Below, piece by piece: positions 1 to 8,626 of a DNA stretch of 48,033 bases. Within the stretch, counting starts at the first letter, position 1, and every line of letters begins with the position of its first letter. A program made the position numbers and the translations under genes. The notes below the pieces were generated by a model. It worked only from the letters and a program-made list of their open reading frames with translations, was not told the origin of the DNA and did not search any database. The DNA comes from Actinomycetes bacterium. GTDB lineage: Bacteria; Actinomycetota; Acidimicrobiia; Acidimicrobiales; JAJZXF01. The stretch lies in NCBI GenBank assembly GCA_021791755.1, contig JAJYWA010000006.1:1-48033 (forward strand). The letters run 5' to 3'.

Positions 1-183
1 CGCGTTGTCAACACGGGAGAGATGGGCAGGGCGACCTTGTGCTTGGCACAAGAGCATGCCCACGACCAAGGTACGCACGCACAGCTGACGTGGTCGTGCT
101 CCGATGGGCAGCTTGGCTTCGATCATCGGGGCGATACCCGAGGTGTCGACTATGGCCTCTGCCCGGGCCAGCTCGACGCTCAC
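1..183 (-). CDS. Transposase, N-terminal part, truncated by the window edge
   Basis: Minus-strand frame from GTG at 183 is open to base 1: MSVELARAEAIVDTSGIAPMIEAKLPIGARPRQLCVRTLVVGMLLCQAQGRPAHLSRVDNA. 'PIGARPRQLxVRTLxxGMLL' resembles the N-terminus of actinobacterial DDE transposases. GTG overlaps the stop of the upstream recombinase ORF. Confidence 0.5.
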   Translation of the reverse strand, partial: MSVELARAEAIVDTSGIAPMIEAKLPIGARPRQLCVRTLVVGMLLCQAQGRPAHLSRVDNA

Positions 184-1080
184 CGGCTACCGCCGAGCAA
201 CGCCACCGCCTTGTCCTCTGGCGCTGCGGGCAGCGAGGCGACCAGGTCCCCCAAGCGCTGGGAGCAGTAGATGCCGGCTGCGTCCATGAAGGCCTTGAGC
301 CCGATAACGTCTGCGCACGAGCGAAGCCAGGTTGCTCTCAGGCGCCGGGTGTCGAGTCGTGGAAGGTCTTTGCCACCCGTAAGGGCCGAGACGAGCGGAG
401 TCGTGACGTTCTTGCGTCTCGGCTCGGCGCCGCCGATCAGGTAGTCGTCTCCGGCATACGCGGCCGCTGCCAGCAGCCGATCGTGGAATCGCTCAAGCAC
501 GGGCACCGCGCGCGCCTTGGGCCCTGCGACGTCGACGAGCACCCCGCCAGAGCGTGTGATCACGTCGCTGCCCCGCACGGCTCTGAGATCGGCTCCCATG
601 AGACCTGCTCCCGCCCCGAGGCAGATGAGCCCTATGGCTCGCATTCGCCTGGACTCGGTGGGCTGGGCGTCTACGAGGGCGAGGTAGCTTTCGATCTCTG
701 CGACTGTGTAGGGCGCTTTGGCCTTCTCGCGCGACACCAACACCCGCGGAAGCGCACACGTGTGCGCCCGAGCGATCGCCCGCAGGTTGGAACGCACGGT
801 GCGGCGGGTGGCGTGCGAAACACCCTTGAGCCCTATTGGCACAGAACCGCTCGATGACCGAGTCGCGCAACAGGACCTCTGCGCAGAGCTCGAGGCCCAC
901 GGACTCTGCGAACGCCGCCAGGCGTGACGCGGCGAACAAAAACGCCGTGGCCCGGTTGGAGCTCTCCGGCTCAGCCAGGGCGGTCACCTCCTTTGCGAAG
1001 CGCCCAGCGGCCACCGAGACAGTGCGCGGGTTGTAGCCCTCGATCGATCGGGCCACCATCTCGGGCAGGTCGTAGGCCAC
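180..1080 (-). pseudogene. Tyrosine-recombinase/integrase-like protein interrupted by a frameshift
   Basis: ORF 493..1080 supplies the N-terminal part (...LLRDSVIERFC) and ORF 180..842 the C-terminal part (GVSHATRRTVRSNLRAIARAH...LPRLDTRRLRATWL...). They join in different frames near 838-846. Confidence 0.55.
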
Positions 1081-1113
1081 CGCACCGTAATAATACGGTG
1101 CGACAAGGGCAAT

Positions 1114-1494
1114 GTGATGGATTACCCTGTGCCAAGCTTGAGTGTCGTGCTCACCCCCGACCAGAAGCTAGAAGCCCGCAAGATTGCCGAAGAGATTGCC
1201 GCTATCGCTAGAGAGGGCCACGTCCTGTCAGGCAGCATCACCTTCCGGCTCACGCGTTGCAGGCAGCCCGGTTGCAAGTGCATGGCTGACCCGGCTCAAC
1301 CTCACGGCCCCTACTGGCAGTGGACACGCAAGGTTGCCGGAAAGACCGTAAGCCGCTGGCTCTCTGCTGACCAGGTAGCCGACTACCAGCCATGGATCAC
1401 CAACCACCGACGCCTACGGGAGCTCACTGCCCGCCTGGATGCAATCGGCATCTCCGCCGTCTACGCCGATCCACGTACCCCCCACCGACGCTGA
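1114..1494 (+). CDS. DUF6788-like small protein
   Basis: GSITFRLTRCRQPGCKCMADPAQPHGPYWQWTRKVAGKTVSRWLSADQV...: the C-x3-C-x-C and HGPYW motif pattern recalled for this family; divergent from the recombinase. Confidence 0.65.
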   Translation: MMDYPVPSLSVVLTPDQKLEARKIAEEIAAIAREGHVLSGSITFRLTRCRQPGCKCMADPAQPHGPYWQWTRKVAGKTVSRWLSADQVADYQPWITNHRRLRELTARLDAIGISAVYADPRTPHRR

Positions 1495-1639
1495 GGCTTG
1501 CCACCCCGGGGGCGCTTGGCCTGTGGACAACGCGTGGGCGAGAAGGCCTTATCCTGTGGGCGCGGGTGCGATCACGGCCCAAAGGACCTGCTTCTGGGTA
1601 GCGGGATCAAACAGCTACGTGAAGGATGGGCTGCGTTCG

Positions 1640-2202
1640 CTATGGATCGTGCCCTCGGCGCCAAGGTAGGCACGGAAGAAGAGCTGCTGATTTGCAGTCC
1701 TTCAGGTACGGTCCGAAGCTCAGGTTCGGTCCGAGGCATAGCCGAAGAACGCCTGGGGGTACCCGACCAACGCCATGCGCTCGTGTACTCGCGTAAGAGG
1801 GTCCAGACCTTGTCGTAGGTGGTATCCATACCATTGACACATCAGGGTCGTTGCCGCTGTCGTGTTCTCCCTGGCCAACCTCACGATTAGGGCGACAGTG
1901 TCGGAGCCGACCGAGGGCGCCCGACCGGCGGTACGGGAAGGTCCAGCGTCGCCAGCGTCGCCAGCGTCGGCGCACTCGGTTTCGATGCCGAGCGCCGCCA
2001 CGGGTATCGGGCTGGATGAAGAATCCTCCTTGTCACTGGCGGGGAGGAGTCGGGTCAGCCCGGCAAGTAGCGCCCGGTGAGCCGGTTGAAGCACCGTCGG
2101 TCGATCTACGCCCAGGCAGCGCCACATCGTGGCGCTGCCTACCAACGTCGATAGCCAGGCCCGCATTGCTTTGACAGGAGAACCAGGCAAGCTGAGCGAC
2201 AC
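1640..2202 (-). pseudogene. Decayed transposase relic (IS481/rve-like)
   Basis: ORF 1720..2202 contains 'RALLAGLTRLLP' and 'SDTVALIVRLAREN', characteristic phrases of rve-type transposases, separated by low-complexity sequence; the catalytic domain is missing. Confidence 0.45.
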
Positions 2203-2353
2203 GACAAGACGCCCGATACACGAACGGAACGGTCATTGACCACGCTCCCTCACCACATCTAGCGCGTTCACGTGCGACGTCGCTGATACCCGGGGGAATA
2301 CACTGGACCGGTCCATGTCGCAATTCGCAAGCGTAATGCTGTCATAGTGCGAC

Positions 2354-2575
2354 ATGAGGACGATCTACCTTCGCAATGTGCCCGACGCGCTCGTCGAGCG
2401 CCTGGAGCGGTTAGCCGCTCGAGAAAGGATGTCGGTGTCCGCGGTGGCCGTGAGGGAGCTCCAGGAGGTTTCGCGCCGGGTGGACAATCCGGTCTTGCTT
2501 GGCGCCCTCCCCGACCTGGACATCGATCCCGTCGCGATCCTCGCCGACATGGACACGGGGCGCACCGACAGGTGA
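2354..2575 (+). CDS. vapB: VapB-like ribbon-helix-helix antitoxin
   Basis: [45 protein letters not shown] fold pattern; directly upstream of and overlapping a PIN-domain reading frame. Confidence 0.7.
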   Translation: MRTIYLRNVPDALVERLERLAARERMSVSAVAVRELQEVSRRVDNPVLLGALPDLDIDPVAILADMDTGRTDR

Positions 2576-2954
2576 TCGTCGTCGACGCGTCGGCGGCGAT
2601 CACTGCCCTGCTCAACGCCGGCCCTGCGCGCCAGGTCCTGGCAGAGGAGCAGGTGCACGTCCCCATCTCATCGACCCCGAGATCGCCAACGCTCTTCGCC
2701 GCGGAGTCGCTACCTCGCGGATCGAGTCTCACGATGCGTGGACCGCGCTGGACCGGTGGCGCCGACTTGGCTTATCCCGCTACGGCGTCTTCCATCTCTT
2801 GGAGCGTGTTTGGGAGCTCAGGGAGAACCTCTCGGCCCATGACGCCTCGTACATCGCTTTGGCCGAATCGCTGGACTGTGCACTGCTCACTGCGAATGTC
2901 CGGCTTAGCCGAGCCCCCGGACTCCGCTGTCCGGTAACCGTGGTACCTCGGTAG
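2572..2954 (+). pseudogene. vapC: VapC-like PIN toxin with a single frameshift
   Basis: GTG at 2572 overlaps the vapB stop. Frame 1 reads [31 protein letters not shown]; after CCCC (2661-2664) the PIN domain continues in another frame: HLIDPEIANALRRG...LSAHDASYIALAESLDCALLTANVRLSR. Confidence 0.7.
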
Positions 2955-3030
2955 CAAGAGGCGACGGTCCACCATTGCCGGACCTGCCTGGCGATTGTCG
3001 GTGGAAGCGTCATCGTGATAACCAAGATTG

Positions 3031-3116
3031 CCCCGACCTCCACCCACGATTGCTCGGCCCCGACCTCCACCCACGATTGCCCCGACCCAGACCCAGACCC
3101 AGACCCAGACCCAGAC
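3031..3116. repeat. Two copies of a 23-nt sequence followed by a hexanucleotide tract (CCAGAC)n
   Basis: ccccgacctccacccacgattgc at 3031-3053 and 3058-3080 (27-nt offset), then gac(ccagac)5 at 3084-3116. Confidence 0.9.
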
Positions 3117-3677
3117 GAACACTATGCCGCAGCGATATACAAGTTCGGCTACAAGGGGGCTCGCTGGACCAGAATCACCGATGTACGACTCCTGACGAAG
3201 TCACCTCAACTCGACAGGAGGCGACCTCAAGAGATCAGGCTCTGATGACAGGGAGCTTGTCAAGCTCGACGTGGCCCTCACCCCCGGCGCCGTCGGCAAT
3301 ATCGAGCGCCATGACTGTCACAACTGTCGAGGAGTTGGCTGTTTACTTACTTTCGGCTTCCCGCACGAACACGTGCAGCACTGGCTATGCGTCGGTGATT
3401 TAGCGGACGCCAACCGCTTACTGATGCTTCGACACAGGCCCTGGGTCGTCATAGGCCACGCTGGTGACCAGGAGGCGCCGGATATCACAAGTGCAGTGAG
3501 ATAGGCGCCGACAACCAGCGTGGCCCTTCCTTGATCAAGCTGGGTAGGAAGTCGGCGCAAAGGAACGTGTTCATGAGTATCTCTATGCGCACTTGTCGCT
3601 AGGCCATTGCCTGAGCCAGTACGAACAACTGGGCGACTCATAGCGTTGGCAATTCCAAGCACACGAGCCTGGGAGAC

Positions 3678-3688
3678 GGTATTATACC
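3678..3688. promoter_or_regulatory. Palindrome GGTAT-T-ATACC just upstream of the fused TA ORF, candidate operator
   Basis: Perfect 5-bp arms around one central base, ending 4 nt before ATG at 3693. Confidence 0.4.
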
Positions 3689-3692
3689 CACG

Positions 3693-4325
3693 ATGGAACC
3701 ACTGGACATAGCGCAGGCCCAAGCGCGGCTTCCTGAAATTGTGCAGTGGGTAGCAAGCACATGGGGAAAGGTCCCAATCGCGGACCCGAGCCACGCGGTC
3801 GTTCTCGTGGTTCCAAGCGGGCTCTGGTACACGTACGAGGACACGCTCGATCTTCTCGGAGACGCCGAGGCCATGCGACGCATTCAGGTCGGAGACGATG
3901 CTATCCAGAACGGCGACTTCGTCACTCAACGCGAGGTCGTCTCAATGACGCCTGCCGCGGCGCAATCGCACCATGCAACAGCACCAACGGCGCCAAGACC
4001 CAGTGGTGCACACGCGCCAGGAACCCAACCTACATCGCAGCTTACGAGCACACCCTACGAACGGTGGCATCTCGTCCTCTCTGGTCCGGCTATGCGCGAT
4101 CTTCGGGTAGTAGAAGAACCCGCCCGTTCGCAGCTCCTATCTGTGATACTTGGCGAGCTACTAGACGACCCACGGCGCGCAGGAGTAGAGCTACGCGCCA
4201 GCCTCGCCAGACGACTGGCTCTCCGAGTCGCTGGGTACCGGGTCATCTATCGCCTCGACGCCGTCAAGCACGCGGTGCGCGTGATCGATATCGCCCGTGT
4301 CACACCGGCAGCCTCACCAGTCTGA
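3693..4325 (+). CDS. Single-ORF fusion of Phd/YefM-type antitoxin and RelE/ParE-type toxin
   Basis: N-term: MEPLDIAQAQARLPEIVQWV...AVVLVVPSGLWYTYEDTLDLLGDAEAMRRIQVGDDAIQNGDFVTQREVV (Phd/YefM-like). C-term: YERWHLVLSGPAMRDLRVVEEPARSQLLSVILGELLDDPRRAGVELRASLARRLALRVAGYRVIYRLDAVKHAVRVIDIARVT (RelE/ParE-like). A Pro/Ala/Thr-rich linker joins them. Confidence 0.7.
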   Translation: MEPLDIAQAQARLPEIVQWVASTWGKVPIADPSHAVVLVVPSGLWYTYEDTLDLLGDAEAMRRIQVGDDAIQNGDFVTQREVVSMTPAAAQSHHATAPTAPRPSGAHAPGTQPTSQLTSTPYERWHLVLSGPAMRDLRVVEEPARSQLLSVILGELLDDPRRAGVELRASLARRLALRVAGYRVIYRLDAVKHAVRVIDIARVTPAASPV

Positions 4326-4564
4326 ACGGACCCGCAACTCCCGGATCATGCGGTGAACGTCACACGCCCAGCCAGGACGCCACGGTACGGACTCTGTGCG
4401 TCACTGGCGCATCCCCACGTCACAGGCACGATGGCCGGCTTGCGACATTTCCAAGAAAGAAGTGCACGAGTTGGTTTGACAGCACCTGGGCCATGTAGAA
4501 CAATGGGCTTAGGACCGCAAGGAAACTGAATCACCCCTTCCGTTGCCTTGTCCGGTCTGTCTGC

Positions 4565-4601
4565 GCAAAGGGGCTGGTCTCCCCCCTACCAGCCCCTTTG
4601 C
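4565..4601. terminator. Strong hairpin with perfect 14-bp stem (terminator-like, no clear U tract)
   Basis: GCAAAGGGGCTGGT (4565-4578), 9-nt loop, ACCAGCCCCTTTGC (4588-4601). Confidence 0.6.
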
Positions 4602-5002
4602 CATCATCTAAGTCGCGCGGTCCACGCCACGCAGAGCGCTTCCGGGTTATGTGTCACTGTGCTCAGGTGAGTGCTGCCTCTCTCGACCCGTCGATCACGA
4701 ACTGGTTAGGTTCTCCGCCCTCGTGACCAGTCCCGATGCGGGGCCCGCGCCTGCAGCTTTGCCGCGAGCAGGGTGGGCATCTGACCAGCCTGGAGCTTCC
4801 CGTGGAGCGACGGCCGCGGCACGAAGCAGTATGGTTCTTGGGCAAGCCGACTGAACTTCGTGCTCCCGGCGAGGCCGCGGTAACCGTGCCTGACCGGAGA
4901 ACCCCGACCAGATAGGCGGGTGTTGTCGACACCACCTGATCGGCTCTGGAAAACCGGTTCAGAGATGAGCCCCGGAGCCGGCTCGGGGAGGTAGGGCGTG
5001 CG

Positions 5003-5556
5003 ATGAGACCACAAACCATGATGAGCGAGGAAGAGCAAAACAAGTTCCTGGCAGCCCTTGAGGCCAACACGGAGCTCCGCGCAGCGGTTCAACGCGCATT
5101 GAAACTGAATGAATTGTTCACCCTGCCTGGCGAGATGGGCGATCTGGTCAAGTCCGTACAGCTGATGAACGCTGGCGTGAACGGCCTGATCAACCACGAA
5201 GCGGAGAGCCAACGAAGCCTCCACGCATTCACCGAGCAGGTGAGCAAGCTCGCCCAACAGGTCAGCAAGCTCACCGAGCAGCAAGGCATGACGGCAGGCG
5301 ATGTCGGTGCTCTGGCGCGACCACTAGGGAGTTGCTTGGGATCACGCAGAGTGGCTTCGAGGGGGTGCGATTCAGCTTCGAGGGGGTGCGAGTCGGCTTC
5401 GAGGGGTGCGGGCAGATGCCCGTGCTCTGGTCGCCAAGGTCACCGACCTTGGCCCGGGATATGACTGCTGGCTTTGGGAAGGCCAGAGCTGACATTGACC
5501 AGGTCAAGGACGACGTAACTGTCATCAAGGAGCATCTCGCCGGGTCAGCAAACTGA
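5003..5556 (+). pseudogene. Coiled-coil protein, decayed, with more than one apparent frameshift
   Basis: ORF 5003..5464 (EQVSKLAQQVSKLTEQQGMTAGDVGALAR) appears to continue in other frames as TTRELLGITQSGFEGV... and ARDMTAGFGKARADIDQVKDDVTVIKEHLAGSAN. Confidence 0.5.
5353..5413 (+). repeat. 21-bp tandem repeat, about 3 copies
   Basis: ggcttcgagggggtgcgattc / agcttcgagggggtgcgagtc / ggcttcgaggggtgcggg; the third copy has one G fewer. Confidence 0.9.
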
Positions 5557-5636
5557 TCCCGCCGAGGAGATCGGCTCTCCGCTCACCTCCTCGGCTCTGT
5601 CTCTCGTAGCCGCTTGGAGTTGCCCTGGACTCCACG

Positions 5637-5963
5637 TTGGTCAAGCGACCGGGCAGCAAGCCCCCACCTTCCCCAATGCCCAATCCAACGAGTCGCAAGA
5701 ACAGGTTCTGGATGGTGAACCCGGTCAACTCGAGCAGGGAGTGCGCTGTTTGCGGGTACACCAACGCCGCCAACAGGCACAAGAACAAGTTCCACTGCAA
5801 GCGCTGTCAGCACGATAGCCATGCGGACGTGAACGCCTCGGAGGTGATCTCGGCTCGTTGTGAGGACGTTGACGCCCTATGGGCTCAAGCAGGAGGGCAG
5901 GCGAACCTCCGGTCCAAGCCGAGGATGGGAAGGCGCGTGCAAGAGCGAGGCCATCGGACATAA
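5637..5963 (+). pseudogene. tnpB: TnpB (IS200/IS605- or IS607-type OrfB) C-terminal relic with zinc ribbon
   Basis: SRECAVCGYTNAANRHKNKFHCKRCQHDSHADVNASEVI matches the TnpB CxxC...CxxC ribbon followed by the D-x-NAS motif; no N-terminal body upstream. Confidence 0.7.
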
Positions 5964-6174
5964 AGAGCCGGAAGCACATCCAAGAGCGAAGGAGCTGGAG
6001 CAGGACAGGGCCGGGCCGGCCCCTTACGCGAGGTCGTCGCGTAGGCTTCGGGCGCGCGGCTCGTTCTGTGACGGGCCCTTGTTGAAGAGCCCACGATTGG
6101 TAAACGGTTCACAGCGCTGTGTCGATGGCGCCCTCGATGGCTGCCGTCAGCCGCCGGCAAGACCCAAGGTCGAC

Positions 6175-7371
6175 CTAGGTCGCCTCGGGCTCTGATATGA
6201 AAGGACCGCCAAGACCGAGATCCAGGTTCAGCTGCTCGTCGCTGCCCCCATCGGTCCTGCCTGCAACGATCCGGATCTCCTCTGTGCCCGGCTCCTCGAG
6301 CCCCAGATGGTTCCAGGCCATCTGCGCAGCCATCCTCCCCCTGGGCGTGCGAATCACAAGGCCCTGCTGAACGAGGAACGGCTCGTAGACATACTCAACT
6401 GTGTCAGGCTCTTCGCCAACACACTGAGCTAGCGTGACGAGGCCCACCGGAAGGCCGGCAAACTTTCTGCAGAGCACGTCGAGCAACGCTCTGTCGACCT
6501 TGTCCAGGCCAAGCGAGTCCACACCGAAGACATCCAAGGCTCGCATAGCCGTCAAGCGATCAATCCTGCCGTCTCCACGGACCTCAGCAAAGTCCCTCAC
6601 CCGTCTGAGCAAACGATTGGCCACCCGCGGCGTACCCCGGGAGCGCCGCGAGATCTCTCTTGCCCCGCCGGGGCCAATCGTCACCGACAAGATCGCAGCC
6701 GCACGTTTCACGATGGCCTCCAGCTCGTCCACGGTGTAATAGCCAAGGCGTGCTACGAAACCGAAGCGCTCACGCAGCGGACCGGTGACAAGGCCCGTCC
6801 TCGTCGTCGCTCCGACAAGGGTGAAATGCGGCACGTCCAGGCGGATAGATCGAGCAGTTGGACCCTTGCCTATCACGATGTCGATCTCGAAGTCTTCCAT
6901 CGCAGGATAAAGGATCTCTTCAACTGCCCGTGGGAGGCGGTGGATCTCGTCGATGAAGAGAACGTCTCCTTGCTGGAGATCTGTGAGGATCGCCGCCAAG
7001 TCGCCTCCCCTTACCAGCGCTGGACCAGAGGTGACCCGAAGGCCTGCTCCCATCTCTGCGGCAATGATCGAGGCCAGCGACGTCTTGCCCAATCCTGGCG
7101 GACCGGCAAACAACATATGGTCTACGGGTTGAGAACGCCTCCGGGCTGCTTCGAGAACTATCTCCAGATGCTCGGTGAGATCGCTCTGGCCAACGAAGTC
7201 CGCGAGCCTCCGGGGACGCAGGCTGATATCGTTCGCATCCTCGAGAGAGCCGGCGATCGGATCCACCACACGTTCGGGAACACCCGGGCCTCGCTCTGGG
7301 ACATCCACGCCAGCCTCTACGGGGTCCGCAGAGGCGCCGCTTCGCAGCACCTCGTGGCGCGCGCCGGTCAA
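6175..7371 (-). CDS. ruvB: Holliday junction branch migration ATPase RuvB
   Basis: [46 protein letters not shown]. Confidence 0.97.
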   Translation of the reverse strand: MTGARHEVLRSGASADPVEAGVDVPERGPGVPERVVDPIAGSLEDANDISLRPRRLADFVGQSDLTEHLEIVLEAARRRSQPVDHMLFAGPPGLGKTSLASIIAAEMGAGLRVTSGPALVRGGDLAAILTDLQQGDVLFIDEIHRLPRAVEEILYPAMEDFEIDIVIGKGPTARSIRLDVPHFTLVGATTRTGLVTGPLRERFGFVARLGYYTVDELEAIVKRAAAILSVTIGPGGAREISRRSRGTPRVANRLLRRVRDFAEVRGDGRIDRLTAMRALDVFGVDSLGLDKVDRALLDVLCRKFAGLPVGLVTLAQCVGEEPDTVEYVYEPFLVQQGLVIRTPRGRMAAQMAWNHLGLEEPGTEEIRIVAGRTDGGSDEQLNLDLGLGGPFISEPEAT

Positions 7372-7970
7372 CGCGACCTCGCCAGCTCGCCGAGTGCAGC
7401 CCTCAGGAGCTCCTCGACCGAGCCTTCCCTCGGGAGCGATCGCGACACCGATCGCACCTCATCTGGCGAGTAGCCCAGACCAGCCAGCGCCTCTCTCACC
7501 TCGGCGAGGACCGAACTCGACGCCCGAAGAGGGTCGCCGCCAGAGAGCCCGCCAACAACATCCGGCAGATCGAACTTCGACTTCAGGTCAATGAGCAGCT
7601 TTGCGGCGGTCTTACGACCGACGCCTGGCACGAGAGTCAACGCGTCGATATCGTCTTCGAAGACCGCAAGCCTCAATGCGTCGGGATCATGCACCGACAG
7701 CATCGCGAGCGCGAGCGATGGACCCACGCCATGCGCTGCTAGCAGCGCCTCGAAGCAAGCACGCTCGTCGGGCTCCGCGAACCCGTACAGGACGATGGCG
7801 TCTTCGCGCACGTACGTCGAGACATGAATGACCATCTCCTCTCCTGATGCGCTGCAGCGGCGCAACAGCGCAGGGCCGGCTTGGACACGGTAGCCAACCC
7901 CTCCGACATCGATCGTGATCTCACCACTTGGCAGGGCGGACACGATGGCCCCTCGAAGCATGCCAATCAA
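7368..7970 (-). CDS. ruvA: Holliday junction protein RuvA
   Basis: [11 protein letters not shown]...GVGYRV...[22 protein letters not shown]...[12 protein letters not shown]. Confidence 0.97.
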   Translation of the reverse strand: MIGMLRGAIVSALPSGEITIDVGGVGYRVQAGPALLRRCSASGEEMVIHVSTYVREDAIVLYGFAEPDERACFEALLAAHGVGPSLALAMLSVHDPDALRLAVFEDDIDALTLVPGVGRKTAAKLLIDLKSKFDLPDVVGGLSGGDPLRASSSVLAEVREALAGLGYSPDEVRSVSRSLPREGSVEELLRAALGELARSR

Positions 7971-8479
7971 GTTCCCGACCCCTTTTCGGCTCGACGGAGC
8001 GAGTCACGGAACGGCTGCGAGCTGAGATAGCAGAATGCAAGAGCGAGCGCGTCAGCGACATCGGGGGGCCTCGGCTCCTCGTCCATTGCGAGCAGCCTCA
8101 TAACCATCTGCTGCACCTGAGCCTTCGTAGCGCTCCCATACCCGACCACTGCCTGCTTCACCTCGTTAGCGCTGTACTGCGCCACACTACACCCGGCCTC
8201 GACCGCCGCCACCATTGCCACGCCACTTGCCTGACCAACCGACATTGCGGTCCGCGCGTTCGTCTGGAAGAGAACTCGCTCGACCACGACTATTCCTGGA
8301 GAAAGTTCCTTCACGAGACGTGACAGCTCGTGGAAGAGCGTGACAAGCCTCACCTCCAGCGGGTCGGAGGGTGAAGTCATGATCACACCTGCCGCCTCGG
8401 CACGGATACGACTCCCAACCTTGCGAACACAGCCGTAGCCGCACCGCGACAGGCCTGGGTCGATACCTAGGACGAACAC
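7967..8479 (-). CDS. ruvC: Crossover junction endodeoxyribonuclease RuvC
   Basis: MFVLGIDPGLSRCGYG...VVVERVLFQTNARTAMSVGQASGV...DVADALALAFC. Confidence 0.97.
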   Translation of the reverse strand: MFVLGIDPGLSRCGYGCVRKVGSRIRAEAAGVIMTSPSDPLEVRLVTLFHELSRLVKELSPGIVVVERVLFQTNARTAMSVGQASGVAMVAAVEAGCSVAQYSANEVKQAVVGYGSATKAQVQQMVMRLLAMDEEPRPPDVADALALAFCYLSSQPFRDSLRRAEKGSGT

Positions 8480-8552
8480 TAGTTCGAGTATATACCACGG
8501 CCACCCGCGTATTCGAGTGCAGTGGCCGGGGAACAGACGAACCTACAGCCTC

Positions 8553-8582
8553 GGGTGGACAAGATGCGGGTGGACGAGATGC
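8553..8582. repeat. 15-bp tandem repeat, 2 copies, in the SMC-ruvC gap
   Basis: gggtggacaagatgc / gggtggacgagatgc. Confidence 0.8.
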
Positions 8583-8626
8583 GGGAAGTACGTAGAGCGG
8601 CACAGCCCGCATCCCTGCCTGGCTCC

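Noticed and set aside
39-857. 272-aa + strand ORF
   Set aside because: Antisense to the recombinase-like frame; Arg/Pro-rich with no recognisable motif, typical of high-GC shadow ORFs.
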